From contig JAPDRO010000003.1 in the NCBI GenBank assembly GCA_030247885.1, forward strand, positions 310,001 through 374,000: a stretch of 64,000 nt of DNA, read 5' to 3'. Under the pieces are notes generated by a model. It was not told the origin of the DNA and did not search any database. It worked only from the letters and a program-made list of their open reading frames with translations. Shown here one piece after another: positions 1 through 12,007 of the stretch. Within the stretch, counting starts at the first letter, position 1, and every line of letters starts with the position of its first letter. Both the position numbers and the translations under genes were made by a program. The DNA is from Taxawa tesnikishii (nom. ined.) (lineage: Eukaryota; Ascomycota; Dothideomycetes; Dothideales).

Positions 1-417
1 GCAGGATGGGAAGCCCCTATGCTGTCAACAGTAGAAAAATTCAAACGTGTGTTTCCGAGATTAGTAGGATAAGATGGTACGACATCGTTGGATAGCGAAA
101 GCACATTTATACCAGAAAGGCGGACACCTCTCAAACGGGTTGGGAAATCTCGAAGAATGGGGTACGAGTAAGGCTATCTAGAAACAGCGCAAACAGGCAA
201 GCTCTTGTCCAATAACCTCACACGAAAACCAAACAAAAGATGAAGAGAAACCAAGCCTCAATCATGACAGAATTCATAACAGTAACTCATTCAAACGCCA
301 GACTTGTGGAGCTGTGTGAACGTGTAAGCATACATCCACCGAAAGTTTCTCACGAAGGAAAATTTACCCAAAGTGACATCTCGTGTCCACCGATAACGGG
401 GAGTGTATGTCCGTGTA
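1..417. other. left-edge intergenic sequence
   Basis: No convincing coding sequence, RNA gene or repeat is visible. It is probably the 3' flank of the minus-strand gene that ends at 418. The short open frames here have no recognisable family and no splice logic. Confidence 0.5.
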
Positions 418-1811
418 TCAATTCTTCGCAACAGCTTCAGGGTAAGCGTTCTCATCCCTGCCACACTCGTCGCTGACAGTCCTCTTCCACTTCTCCAGGG
501 AGGCAGTGACAGATGTGGGGTCCACCACGTCGTCTCCGTCCTCGAAGATGATGATGTCGCCATGGATATCACCTTCGCCCGTGACGACAGGCACGTCGGT
601 GACCTCCTTAGTCCCATGCAGGCAAGCCTTCTCGACGGCGAAGACGGACTGCTCAATCTCTTGAGTCAGTTCTGCAGTAGTCTTCTCGGTTTCCTTCTCC
701 TCAAGTGCAGACACCATGATGTAAGAATCCTTATCGAGGCCGACAGCGAAGAAGTCTTCGGTCTCAAGGTCGGACAAGGGGAGCGCTCGCCGTCGTCCAT
801 GGCGTCAAGCTTCTGGATCTTGCGGCGAGGTATCTGTGACTTGTGTGTGCCAACAGTGGCTCCGGCTCTGTGTGATGCGGTGGAGCGTGGAATAGGTGCT
901 TCAAAGTCCGGTGGCGGCACGTTCTCTTTGCCCTTCTCTTCGTCTGCCTTCTTGGTGCTCTCTTCGTCCGACGAAAGGTCGAGGACCGCAGTCGAGTGTT
1001 CCATCATGTTGGATGCTTCCTCCTCCGGGGTGTCTTCATGAATTTCGAAGAACCAGTTCTGTGGCATGCAGTCTTGAATGGTGGCTGCCTTCTTCGGCGC
1101 CTCCTTCGGAGCAGATCTCGTGATTGTACCAGCGAGTGCGGCATCGAGGCTGAATGGCAAACCTGAACAGCCACCGCGGGAGAAGGATGGTGGATCTATT
1201 CGGGTAAACGGAGCTGAGATACGTCGATTCTTGAGGTCGGCTGCACGCTTGGACTTGGGTGAGCGGCCAGCTGGTGCGGTGAGAGGAGCTCGTGGAGAGG
1301 AGCTGTTGGCCTTGCTGCGAGCCATTGGTGTTTGGAAACGGGATGGAATTGTTGATGGTGGAGGCATGCTGGATAGAGGAGATGCTTTGGCCGGGGTGAA
1401 GGAGAAGGAAGAAGTAGAGGCGAGTTTGAAAGCAGAGGGCTTCTTGGGAGTGCCATCGTCACCCTTGCTGCGTTTGGTGGGAGACGCAAAAACGGAAGGA
1501 TCGATGTTCTCGCTATCACAGTCGTCGTAGTCGGAAGGGGCGAGCCGGCGCTTGTTGGAGGAGTTCAGAGATGCAGATTTAAGCGGGCTTGACATGTTAG
1601 GCTTGCCAGCTGCAGTCGGTGTGGATAAGAGGCCTGGATAGTGACAGCATAGTGAGTTGTGGAATCCTTGTATGCTGCATTGGTTTGATTTGGTGATTCG
1701 TTCGGACGTACCATTCTGGCGATTCTTGGCACTGGACAGATGCTGCAATCTAGGACTGTCGAGCACACCAAATGGCTGTCGTACAGCGGACACTGACGCG
1801 TGAGTGGTCAT
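418..1811 (-). CDS. conserved ascomycete protein of unknown function, Ser/Pro/Lys-rich
   Basis: I do not recognise a named function. The start is the ATG at 1811. A 78-nt intron at 1634..1711 keeps the frame, so an unspliced reading would add 26 spurious residues. The product is about 438 aa. The N-terminal part is low-complexity and basic, with many S/TP sites and short basic patches such as RSPKSKRAADLKNRR, consistent with a nuclear phosphoprotein (inference). A conserved-looking block, PQNWFFEIHEDTPEEEA, lies near residue 280 and is followed by an acidic stretch and the block SDLETEDFF. The frame changes at 778..781, a run of four G on the plus strand. One extra base there gives RSPLSDLETEDFF and a 1,317-nt coding length divisible by three. 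I treat this as a sequence error rather than a broken gene. Confidence 0.7.
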
Positions 1812-3043
1812 TGTGAGTATTGATATCGTCAATCGGGAGGAAAGGCCCTATGTCACGCGTGAGATTGCGATGTCGTCGACGACGGCGGCTATCGTGCACG
1901 GCCGATCGCCCGCTTGAGGTGTCTCTTGCTCAGTGTCGTTTGTTATCACGATATGGCAGAATGATGAGGATATCAATAACGACTCAGCCGAACAGAGAGG
2001 TAGGGACAGGAAGGAAGAGGTCGATGTCAAAGGAAGGGCTCTAGAGATGTTCGAGATCAAGGCAAAGACAACGGGTGATGCGGTGCGGCTGGTGCTGCAG
2101 GTAACGACTAGGCTGAGGGCGCGCGCGACGTGAACGTGAAGCGGAGGTGGAAGCGTGTTTATGTCGGACGTGTCAAAGCCAATCGGTCCATCCCGAGATC
2201 AGGCTTGGCAGCACGCTAGCGCGTCGAGCACAACCGTTGTACCTTTGTACATGCATCAAACAGTATCTACGTAAAGAGAAACTTGCATCGCGTCGCAGTA
2301 TCAAGCTGCCCCTCCAATGGATTGTCGCTTCCATCACGCCATCCGTCATACATCCGCCAACTGTGCCCTGCTTCCTGTCCGTGTCTCGTCTTCGGACTCG
2401 TGCTAGCCTCTGGCTGCTCACGTCTGCGTGCACTCAGTACGTGTTCCTGCATCCCTATTAGAAGAGCACCGGAGGCAAGGATGTCACTGGTGATTCACGG
2501 CCATGAGAGAAACACTCGTTGCAGCTTGCGTGGGTTGACTTTGCCGCCCGCCTAGGGTCATGTGCAGAGATATGTTACCCATGTTCTTTGTTTTATCCAC
2601 ATTGTGCAACCCGTTTCGCCGTTTTGTCTTCTTGGTTCCGCTTCTACACAACCTCAATGCCCTTCACACGCCCATGTATTCCAGGGTCGTGAGGAGCCGA
2701 TCGACCGACTGCCGTCATTCTGGAGTGACAACATCATTGTTTCCTTCCTGACATGGAGGGGCGGTAAACGCCAATTGTCGGCTATTTCGGAAGCGTAGGT
2801 AGCCCATGGGAGAAGAGTCTCGAAGTGACTTACGAGAAGGCTGGTAACGGTAGGGTTTTGAGCACCTGTCAAACGCATCGAAGCCGTGCATGTGTGGTGA
2901 TTGAGTCGACCAAAAGATGCAGCGTGCCATAGCAAGCCTCGGCTCAATCAGATTTCCGTATGGTACAGTCCCACTCCCATCTAAACGCCAATGCTATGTC
3001 CCGTCATGCAGTTTTCGATACGAAAACCAGCTCCATATGCTCT
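1812..3043. other. intergenic sequence
   Basis: About 1.2 kb between the 5' end of the unknown-function gene and the 3' end of PRE6, both on the minus strand. It should hold the promoter of the former and the terminator of the latter. I see no gene or repeat. The open frames are short, overlap in all directions and lack conserved motifs. Confidence 0.5.
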
Positions 3044-4072
3044 TTACTCCGGCGGCGCACCGCTTCCATCACCAGCGGGGCGACTTGTCAGCACCGACTC
3101 GGTACCCACAGCAGGACCGGTCGTGCTGCCCTGGGCACCCGCACCACCCATCTGTCCACCCGCACGAGGACCCCTCCTTGTGTTTGCTTCATCTTGCTTC
3201 TCGTTGTTGATGCTCTCTACGTACTTCTCGATGTCTTCCACTGCCAGCATCTCCAGTGGCTTGCCGGGCATCATCACGGCGATCTCAATGTTCTTCGCTC
3301 CTGTTTGCACAACCTCCAGCAACGACTTGACTGTGAGCTTGATCGTCTCCTCGCGGTCCATGTTGGGCTTGTGGTTGCGCTCGAGGAACTCGCGGACGGT
3401 CTTGGAGGAGCGGCCGATGGCGTTGGCTTTCCTGTAATGGCAATTAGTGAAGGTTTCGAAAGCAATGAATCTGTCAAGTGTACCATGCGGAGTAGATACC
3501 GCTAGGCTCGGTCTGGTACAGCCTAGCCTCCTCGCTGCCTGGGTCGAATCCAACCACCAGCGTGCTAATGCCGAATGGTCGCACACCACCAGATTGTGTA
3601 TACCGCTGCTGCACTCCGGCGATGTACTTCGTGATGTATTCGATCGTTACGGGGTCTTCAACCGTCAACCTGTGGCTCTGGGCTTCTAAGCGCGCCTTGT
3701 CGACCAGGATACGAGCATCGGCGTTCAGACCGGCGAAGGCGAGACAGACATGCGTATCGACCAAGGAGATTTTGGACGGGGTGATCCGTGTATCTTGAAG
3801 CTTCATGGCGCTGCGCTTCTCGCAACCCAGGACCACAATGCCATCGCCCTTGACGCCGACGGCGCAGGTACCTGAGATGAGGACTTTAGTGCATGGACCT
3901 AGATGGCAGTCGTGGAGATTGGACACACCTCGCTTCACAGCTTCCATGGCATATTCCACCTGGAAGACGTGTCCATCGGGACTGAACACTGTTCAAATGT
4001 CAATGATGACGGCGTATACAGGACAGTTAGAGCTATGGTACCTGAGAGGGCGCGATCGTATCCGCTGGCCAT
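3044..4072 (-). CDS. PRE6: 20S proteasome alpha4 subunit (Pre6/PSMA7)
   Basis: Alpha-ring subunit of the 20S core proteasome, which gates substrate entry in cytosol and nucleus. Four exons: 4042..4072, 3929..3988, 3484..3871, 3044..3431. The start [10 protein letters not shown] followed by [21 protein letters not shown] is the alpha-subunit N-terminal signature. Family-defining blocks follow: [72 protein letters not shown] and [17 protein letters not shown]. The 57-nt second intron is in frame, so ignoring it adds 19 alien residues after VKRG. The product is 288 aa, a little longer than yeast Pre6, with a Gly/Pro-rich tail ending [10 protein letters not shown]. No frame break. It is divergent from DLD2 across 350 bp. 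Confidence 0.96.
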
Positions 4073-4422
4073 GTTGGCGTGGGTATAGATTCACTGAAGC
4101 GTTTCAATAGATCCTGCTGAGAAGAGACGGACAGGGTGGATTGGAACACCGGGTAAAAAGTGTGGAAGGCGAGTTGATGATGTTAGATGGGTCGTTTGTT
4201 GCAGCAAGCAGGTGAGCTTCACGGCTTCTCCAGATGCGCGTTCAGCTTCCGCCTGCCGCTCTCGTTCTCAAAAGTCATGGGACATGACGGTCCCTCGATC
4301 CCGCGGCTTGACGACTGCGACGGATGGACGGGAAGAACAAGAGTGGGGGACATTTGTTGTACACTTTGTTTTCTTTCAACCCTCTATCTCTTCTATAGGT
4401 CTGTCATAGAGCAGTATACAAG
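4073..4422. promoter_or_regulatory. divergent PRE6/DLD2 intergenic promoter
   Basis: 350 bp between two divergently transcribed start codons. It must contain the promoters and 5' UTRs of both genes. A pyrimidine-rich stretch lies at about 4367..4400 just upstream of the DLD2 start, as is common in fungal 5' leaders. I did not recognise a specific transcription-factor site. Confidence 0.5.
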
Positions 4423-6165
4423 ATGCTGCCTCTCAATCGCTGTCTCCCCGTCGTGAGGCAGATCCGCCTCGCCAACAACAGCTTCCGGAGAGCTTCTTTC
4501 CTCCGTCCTTCATCGGCTCCGATCACGGCCCAGAGGAGATGGCAGTCGCAAGCCACTACAGGAGCCACCCACGAGCCGAACCATGAGCACCAAAGCCCTT
4601 CCGAAGGCGCGCCTCAGTCAAACAAGCCTGCGATCAAATTCACGTCCGAGTCGTACGACATCAAGCGGGATCCCAGGTTTGCAGAATTGACACCAGACCA
4701 CGTCAAGTGGTTCCGTGAGCTGCTGGGTACGGATTCGGCCATACTAGACGGTGTGAACCAGGATGCTGGAGCAGACATCGAGCCTTTTAACAGCGACTGG
4801 ATGCGCAAGTACCGTGGTCATGCTAAGCTAGTCGTCAAGCCTGGAAGCACGGAAGAAGTCAGCAAGATCCTGAAATACTGCAATGATAACATGCTGGCTG
4901 TAGTACCACAGGGAGGAAATACTGGTTTGGTTGGAGGTAGTGTACCCGTGTTCGACGAGATCGTGATCAACTTATCACGCATGAACCAGATCCGCTCCTT
5001 TGACGAGGTATCGGGTATCCTTGTCGCGGATGCGGGTGTCATCCTTGAAGTCGCAGACAACTTTTTGGCGGAGAAGAAGCACATCTTCCCCTTGATCTGG
5101 GCGCAAAGGGCTCTTGCCAGATTGGCGGCAACGTGGCGACGAATGCTGGTGGCCTGAGGCTGTTGAGGTATGGCAGTATGCATGGAAATGTCTTGGGCTT
5201 GGAGGCTGTGCTGCCTGACGGAACTATCGTTGACGACTTGTCCAAATTGAGAAAGAACAACACTGGCTACGACATCAAACAACTTTTCATTGGTGGAGAA
5301 GGTACCATTGGCATAATCACCGCCATCTCGATATTGTGCCCACAGCGAAGTCAAGCTATGAACGTTGCATATTTCGGCCTTGACTCCTTCGAGAAGGTGC
5401 AACAAGCATTCCGCGAAGCCAAGAACCAGCTCGGTGAGATTCTGTCCGCTTTCGAGCTTATGGACGGCCGAAGTCAGAAACTATACAACCGCGCTAGTGG
5501 CAACAGGTTACCGCTCGAGGGTGAACACCCCTTCTACTGCTTGATAGAGACCAGCGGAAGTAATACCGACCACGACAGCGAGAAGCTGGAGGCTTTCCTG
5601 GAGCACGTCATGGGCGAGGAGATTGTCAACGACGGTGTGGTAGCGCAGGATCAAACTCAGATTAGAGAGCTTTGGGGCTGCAGAGAAGGAGTGCCAGAGC
5701 ACCTTGGTCACTGGGGCGGTGTCTACAAGTACGACCTCTCCATTCCCATCAACGAAATGTACTCGCTTGTCGAAGACATCCGGGAGCGTATGGACAAGGC
5801 TGGACTCATTGGAGATACCGACGACTACCCAATTGTTGATGTGGTCGGCTACGGCCACATGGGTGACGCAAACCTGCATTTGAACGTGCCGGTCCGGAGA
5901 TACGATAAGGAGGTGGAGAAGCAACTCGAACCCTATGTGTATGAGTGGGTGGCGAAGAGGAACGGCAGTATCAGCGCCGAGCACGGCCTGGGTATTGCTA
6001 AGAAGCCATTCATCGGTTACAGCAGAAGTGAGACTATGATCAAGCTCATGAAGCAGATCAAGGATTTATACGATCCTGTGAGTGTCGCCGCAAAACATCG
6101 TTTTTGAAGCCTATATGCTGACTACCGAATAGAAGGGCATCATGAACCCGTACAAGTACATATAA
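4423..6165 (+). CDS. DLD2: mitochondrial D-2-hydroxyglutarate dehydrogenase (Dld2 family)
   Basis: FAD-linked oxidase that converts D-2-hydroxyglutarate to 2-oxoglutarate (in yeast Dld2 coupled to pyruvate or cytochrome c). The N-terminus MLPLNRCLPVVRQIRLANNS is basic and lacks acidic residues, a likely mitochondrial presequence. The FAD-binding PCMH motif PQGGNTGLVGGSVP lies near residue 165. Later family blocks are RYGSMHGNVLGLEAVLPDG, QLFIGGEGTIGIITA, YGHMGDANLHLNVPVRRY and SISAEHGLG. A 55-nt intron at 6078..6132 precedes the last ten residues, GIMNPYKYI. The frame changes at about 5095: one missing G in CCCCTTGATCTGG would restore FPLDLGAKGSCQIGGN, the expected conserved stretch. The corrected product is 562 aa. 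Dld3 is the cytosolic alternative, but the presequence favours Dld2. Confidence 0.93.
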
Positions 6166-6808
6166 GGTTCTGCATTGCATCGTTGTCATGTTGGAGTGTT
6201 CAGGCAATAGTTGATACTGGCTGACTCGAACTCCAGTGTCAAACATGCTTGCAGTTCGGAGAATAACAGAGATGGATGACTCATGAGAAGGGCTACGCCG
6301 GGAAAGCCCTGCGCCTTGAGCCAGGTGAAGCACACAGATACTACCCGAGTAGTGCTGCGGTTAGATTTCCTTGTACAGACAACTTAGCCATATAATAGAA
6401 TGTTTGAGAAGCGCCCAACTGAATCGAAGGTGACTTGTGAAAGTACCTAGAGTGAAGCAAACTAGCCATCTATGTTGCGACAGGTTGCAATACTATTGCG
6501 TAGGCATTGCAAATGAGCCCCTACAAACTACGAATGCGGGTCGTGTTCCTTCTTCGTGATCTCCTCTCTCAAACGCAAATTAGTCATTACTTCATGACAA
6601 GACAGCTTTGTACGACTTAAGCTTCTGATATCATACAGTCGTGCGGAAGAACCCGACAAGCTCACTACCTCATTGAGTAAGTGTAACTTGACTGTGTGAT
6701 GATACTTTCGGTTAGATCCGTTTTGATGGGAGAAACGAAAATATTATCGAACTGTATATCTGGTCCTTGTACCATGGCTCTGACAAACCGCACAGTCAAG
6801 CCGGCATA
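6166..6808. other. intergenic sequence
   Basis: 643 bp between DLD2 and the chromodomain gene. No gene is recognised. It holds the DLD2 3' end and the promoter of the next gene, and is slightly AT-richer than its neighbours. Confidence 0.5.
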
Positions 6809-9800
6809 ATGAGCTCGAAGCGCAAGCGAGATCCCAACATCTCCGCAGGTCCACGTAAAAGAGGCAGACCATCGAAGCAACACCAACGCGATACTTTGCC
6901 AGAAGATCGCAGGGCCGCTCGCGATCTCTCACCGGAGCCTGAGAGTCAACATCCGCATGGAGAATTCGATCCGGACGAGTTCTTTAGTATCAGATCGATC
7001 ATCGGGGAGGACGCCCGCAGATACAAGGTCGACTGGGAAGGTGCTGATCCGAAAACGGGACAACCCTACTTACCGACTTGGGAACCAAAACAAAACGTTA
7101 CTAAAGCGGCGGTCGAGGACTGGGAAGCAGAGAAGGAGGCTAGGAAGGCGGCGGAGCGGGACACGTCCAAGAAGAAGGGCATAGCACAGCTGAAAGATAC
7201 TGAGAAGCGACCGCGGGGCAGACCGAGAAAGAGCACTGCTGCCGTCAAGGATAAATCACAGTCATCTATATCCCCCTTCGCGCCTTCGTCAGGGCCAGAA
7301 AGACCGGTCCCAGCACAAAAGAACGAACAACAGCGGCAGGCTGCTGAACTAGAAGGCCAGGAGCAGGTTCAGCAGGAGCGTGGTGCAGGAGCGGTCGGGC
7401 AGAACCAGGCACAGGACTGTCAGACTATCGAAGCGGAGACGAAGCAAGTTCAAGACGCAGCAGAAGACCAACTCCCGACAAGTATTCAACCTTCTGCACG
7501 TCTGCCACAACGCAAACTTACTGAAGTGTACGTTGCGGATCCGCCATCGAGCTTCGACCCTGCGGACTACGCGGCATTCTCATCCTCTCAGATCGTCAGC
7601 GGTACTCAACCGCAGCGAGAGACCTCGCCTGCCGCATCAGATTCTGCGCTCGTTGATGCGGCTGCAGCACGCAGCCTGTCTCAGAAGCACTCTGAGTATC
7701 AGCCTGATGAGACTTCGAGGAACGAAGATACTACAGAGAGTGCTGTCTTAGAAGAGACTACCGAGAGTATACCGGTTAACACTTCATCTGGCGTGCACAC
7801 TTTCGCTGTCCCTGCCCACGTTGACAGGAGTGTTGTCATACCAGATTCTCAAAGCCAAAGTTGGTCATCTAGCTACGTTCCCTCCACGCAGACCAAGTCT
7901 GGTGACAACACAGAAGCATCCATTTCCGAAATCCAAGCTGGTACCCACAACTGTGATCAGCCTGTGACACAACCTCAGAGGGAAAGCCAGGCGACTACCC
8001 AGGACGCCCAAGGGACGATCAGTCAGCCAATCCCCGACAGCAGCCTTCCACAGGTACACAGAGCCCTCTATCTCTATTCCATAGTTACCTGCGCATCCTG
8101 CGCCTCCCTCCCCTCCACTCTACCTCGACCCTCCTTGAATTTATCTTCACGTGACTTGCTTATATAATAACCGACTAACCTCCGAAGCAGGACATCGCGA
8201 GTGATCACGACGCGTTTCATCACCCCAGCACAACCCAGGCAAAGCATCAGCTTCGACTTGCGGATCAGGTTAGATTTGAAACATCTAGTCAAGTTTGCGA
8301 CCCGGTGGAACCTGCAGCTGTTGGGGAGGACGATTTGGTGCTGCGACAGTCGCCCGGAAGTGAACTCGCGACAGGCTCTACTTCATCGCCTGAACTGCGT
8401 TTGCAATCCCAAATCCAAACGATAGCTTCTCCGGAACCAATCCGCAACGAAACAGGACGTGAATCTACTGCACAGGACACTTCAATTGCGCAACGCTCTC
8501 CTGCTCCAGAGATTTCTACTGCTACTGCTACATCTGCATCACCCGTATTCATCAACAGTCAGGCTCAATCTCAGCAGGGCGAACATAGTACGCAGCAGGC
8601 AGCTCAGCGCGTTGATCAGCCGACCAATTCTGCCTCTTCACAGTTCCTCCATCAGCCGCAGGGGTCCTCTGCTGCTCCTTCCCGTGACGACCCTTTCTTG
8701 AGTTGGAATCTTGCCGGAAGTCCAGCTGCACAATTAGGATACACGCATACACATCCGCTGCCAGCTTTTCCGCAACAGCACAGCCAACCCTCTCCAGCTC
8801 CTAGTACGGAGAGTCTCTCTGAGCGCCTCCAAACACAGGTGGCTTTCCCTGGTGCTGCGCGCACCCTTGACCTCACTTCAACCAAGAATCTCATCAGTGA
8901 CTCGGTGCGACAGATTGACAGCGCAAGCGCCCACCAGGTTATTCAGTCAGGCCAGCCAAAGCCTAGTCCATCTAACCGTTACTCTCAACAGGCGCGCAAT
9001 CGCCTCACTGTTCATACAGCAGCGGCTGAGCGCCAGACATCGTCGCTTCAGTCCGACAGCCTCATAGCAGGACCACCGTCCCAGTTTCCAGAGACTTTTG
9101 GGTGCTCTGCGCCGCTTCGGCCTGTAACTCCGTCAGATTTGGCGCCCACTCCACGTTCAAGTCCTATCATGAGTTCTCCGGCCAAAGATTTAAAAACCAT
9201 GTCTTCCGCCGAAGCGATAGCACATCTTAAACGAAGCCGTGCAGAGAGAGCAGCGGCCTCTGCCGCGAAACGTGAAGAAGCTATGAAGGAGGAAGACCGA
9301 CAAATCGCCCTGAAAGCAGAGATGAGACGTAAGAAGCGAGAGCAGAAGAACCGAGATGCAGCAGGCGGGGTTCTGTCCGCCATTCCCCACGGCTCGCCTC
9401 GCCAGCAGTTGATCGTGAAGTTCGTTCTCCCTCGATGATTCCACCGGCCGAGGAGATCCCGGAAGTTACGCAAGAGGAGAACAACCGCTCGGAGAGATAC
9501 GAAACTCTGCTAACTGACGACGAACCCGAGGCACAGTTAGGCAACTCCGTCAACGTTGTTACCCAGTCAGAAGGTGAACACCACTCTGTGACGCCGCCGT
9601 CAAACGAACACGCACTCGCCATTCCCTTCATCGCTCACCAAAAAGATCACATCAAGCAAGCCATTCTTCGTCAGAAATCACTCATCGATGATGTCAACAG
9701 CAAAGTTTGGCCGATTGATCATCCCATCTATGCCGATGCGCAGAAATTGGTTGACAAGTTGCGAAAGCTGACACTGCATCCTGACCTGGTCGACGCCGAA

Positions 9801-11595
9801 GCTCTCGCCCAGCTTTCCGACAACACCCAGCTGACAAAGCAGTGGGCTGAGAGCTGCAGCAGCAAGTTTCGCTTTCTCGGTTCCTTGCTGGAGGAGCTGC
9901 GGAACCATAAGCTCCAAATTACTATACTCGTTCAACCAGGCTACCTTCTGGATATCATGGAGACTTATCTACGTGGTAGCGAAATTTCGTACGAATTCTA
10001 CGGCAATTCAAACCCATCAATCCAGTATAGGAACCACGAGGCTCTCAGGATCACCATCGTGCCGACAAATGCGCCCCTGGCTGATGTCTCTACAACCGCT
10101 GAAGATTTGATCGTAGGCTTTGACAACACGGCTGAAACATCTGCATACTTGCGAGACTTGCGGCAGCGTGCAGCTAGTTTTGTGGACAGTCCGCCCTATG
10201 TCTCTTTAATCCTGCCGTACTCCGTGGAGCACATCGAACAGTTCATGCCCAACTACGAGTCCGAGGCCGTGGGGCTGCACGTTCTTGTCAAGACCGTGAC
10301 CGCTTACAGGAGCGACATGGGCCAAAGGGTTGAGAGAAGCCCGAATCAGAAGTCCGAAGACATACCTTCCTTGTTGGCTCAGTGGATTATTCATGGAGGC
10401 AAGGCGGCAGATTGGCCATTCAATCCGGCTCCTGCTGTTCACCTAGCGGATCCGGTCGGGAATTCTCAAGCTTTGTATGAAGAGAATGGTGAAGGCAACA
10501 CAACCTTTGCCAGAGGCAAGAAGCGTGTTCCAGTGAGTACTATCATTCAGTGCACGGCTGGACTTCTTACTAATATGATCCAGGATGCGCACCACCATGC
10601 CGAGTTCTCACCAAGTCCCAAAAGATCTCGCATAAAGTCACCACTTCATATGGACAACGGACTTTCGATGACCATTAATCCCCAGGATAAGGAAACCACA
10701 CACGTCAGCGACTCTGTCGATGATCCCTCTCAGCGTGGAGGAACCGTCTCAGATGCGCAGCGTATAGCCGAAATTCAAGCGCTCAAGGAAGAATTCGAAC
10801 GTAAGATGCAAGAAATGGAGGATGCATTACGTGCTGAGAGAGAGCTTGCAGCAGCACAAGGCTGCATTAGAGGATCTCCAGTATCGCCATGAGGAACAGC
10901 GCAGGGAGATGGTACAAGCCCAAGCCGAACGTGACAGTCTCCTTCAAGCAGCAGCAGCGGCTTCCGCCCGCAAAGTTACCTTGGAGACGACCGTTTCGGA
11001 TCTCCGAATCGAAAACCGAGCCCTCAAAGACCATCTTACCGAGGCCAGAGAAGCACTGCTCAGTCATGAAATTCCAGACCGTGCTGAATTGGAGATTGCT
11101 AAGCTTGCCGCAGTAAAGGCCGAGGCCGATAAAGCCAAGCTCGAGACTCGAGTAAAGACAATGGATTCAGAACTCGACTACCTCCGCGCGAGGTACCAAG
11201 ATGCATCCAACTCGGCGTCCTCGCTGGGCACCACCAACGAGGAGCTCAACAAGCGTATTTCCGTGCTCGAGAAGAAGGCGTCGGGAGAGATGGCGAGAGC
11301 GCGCTCTGTGACCTTGAACAAGCAGACGCAAAGGCTCGAACAGGACCACACGAGACTGAAGCAGATGCTCAAGGACAGAGATGCGTTGCTACAGAGGAAA
11401 GAGGACGAAATCAACAAGCTGAAGGAATCGAGCCGCGGCAGGATGGGGACAAGGGGAAGCAGTGTGCCCCGTAGTCCACGTGTTGGCAGCCCGATGAGGT
11501 TGGATGTCGGTGGTAGGGCGGGTAGTCGGCAGGTCAGTCCTGCTCCTGGACATCTGGGGGCTAGGAGTCCGCATCCACTGAGCAAGCAGGGATAG
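6809..11595 (+). CDS. chromodomain plus HDA2/3-domain protein, likely histone deacetylase complex subunit
   Basis: The start is the ATG at 6809 (MSSKRKRDPN). Order of parts: AT-hook-like KRGRPSK (about residue 17); a chromodomain near 50-105 with YKVDWEGADPKTGQPYLPTWEP; a second AT-hook-like PRGRPRKS; a long Gln/Ser/Thr-rich linker with one 137-nt intron (8054..8190); an HDA2/3-type domain (block HPDLVDAEALAQLSDNTQLT, then ILVQPGYLLDIMETYL); and a C-terminal coiled coil ending in a Ser/Arg/Pro-rich tail. In yeast, Hda2/Hda3 are subunits of the Hda1 class II deacetylase complex; a chromodomain joined to this domain suggests recruitment to methylated histone tails (inference). A 51-nt in-frame intron sits at 10533..10583 with a TACTAAT branch site. 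The frame changes at the GGGG run 9367..9370 and again near 10850..10860. The corrected product is about 1,530 aa. Confidence 0.82.
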
Positions 11596-12007
11596 GAATA
11601 GGACAAGGGCATTCGTTAGGCCTCATGTCAGGTGAACAGACCTTCAGAAGGAAACACGATGGATGACGGGGCTTCGGGCTTCCGGCTAGTGCGATGCTTG
11701 ACCGGATCGATGAGCATAGTCTCGTTCACAGCTAATCAATACCCGTATTGAATGAAATGTATTACTTCATTGTCTCTTGCTACACCACTACTGTGCACCG
11801 TCATATGCGAGATGGTGGGAACAAGTTATGTATCTCAGGACATGGCGCGAGTCCTGTGTGGGGCGGGGCGGAAGTGGGATGCGATGCCGGACCCTTGGAG
11901 AAATGTTCGATGAAGCAATCGGCAGTTGTTCGCGTGCCTGCATAGCGAAACCATGAATCACAACTACTCTTCCTCTTCGCTCTTGTATATCTGCCCGAGA
12001 ACTGACC
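11596..12007. other. intergenic sequence
   Basis: 412 bp between the chromodomain gene and MET12. I see only the 3' flank of one and the promoter of the other. Confidence 0.5.

Noticed and set aside
418-1811. Reading the frame-broken genes as pseudogenes.
   Set aside because: Flanking sequence on both sides remains conserved, breaks sit at homopolymers, and they hit essential single-copy genes.
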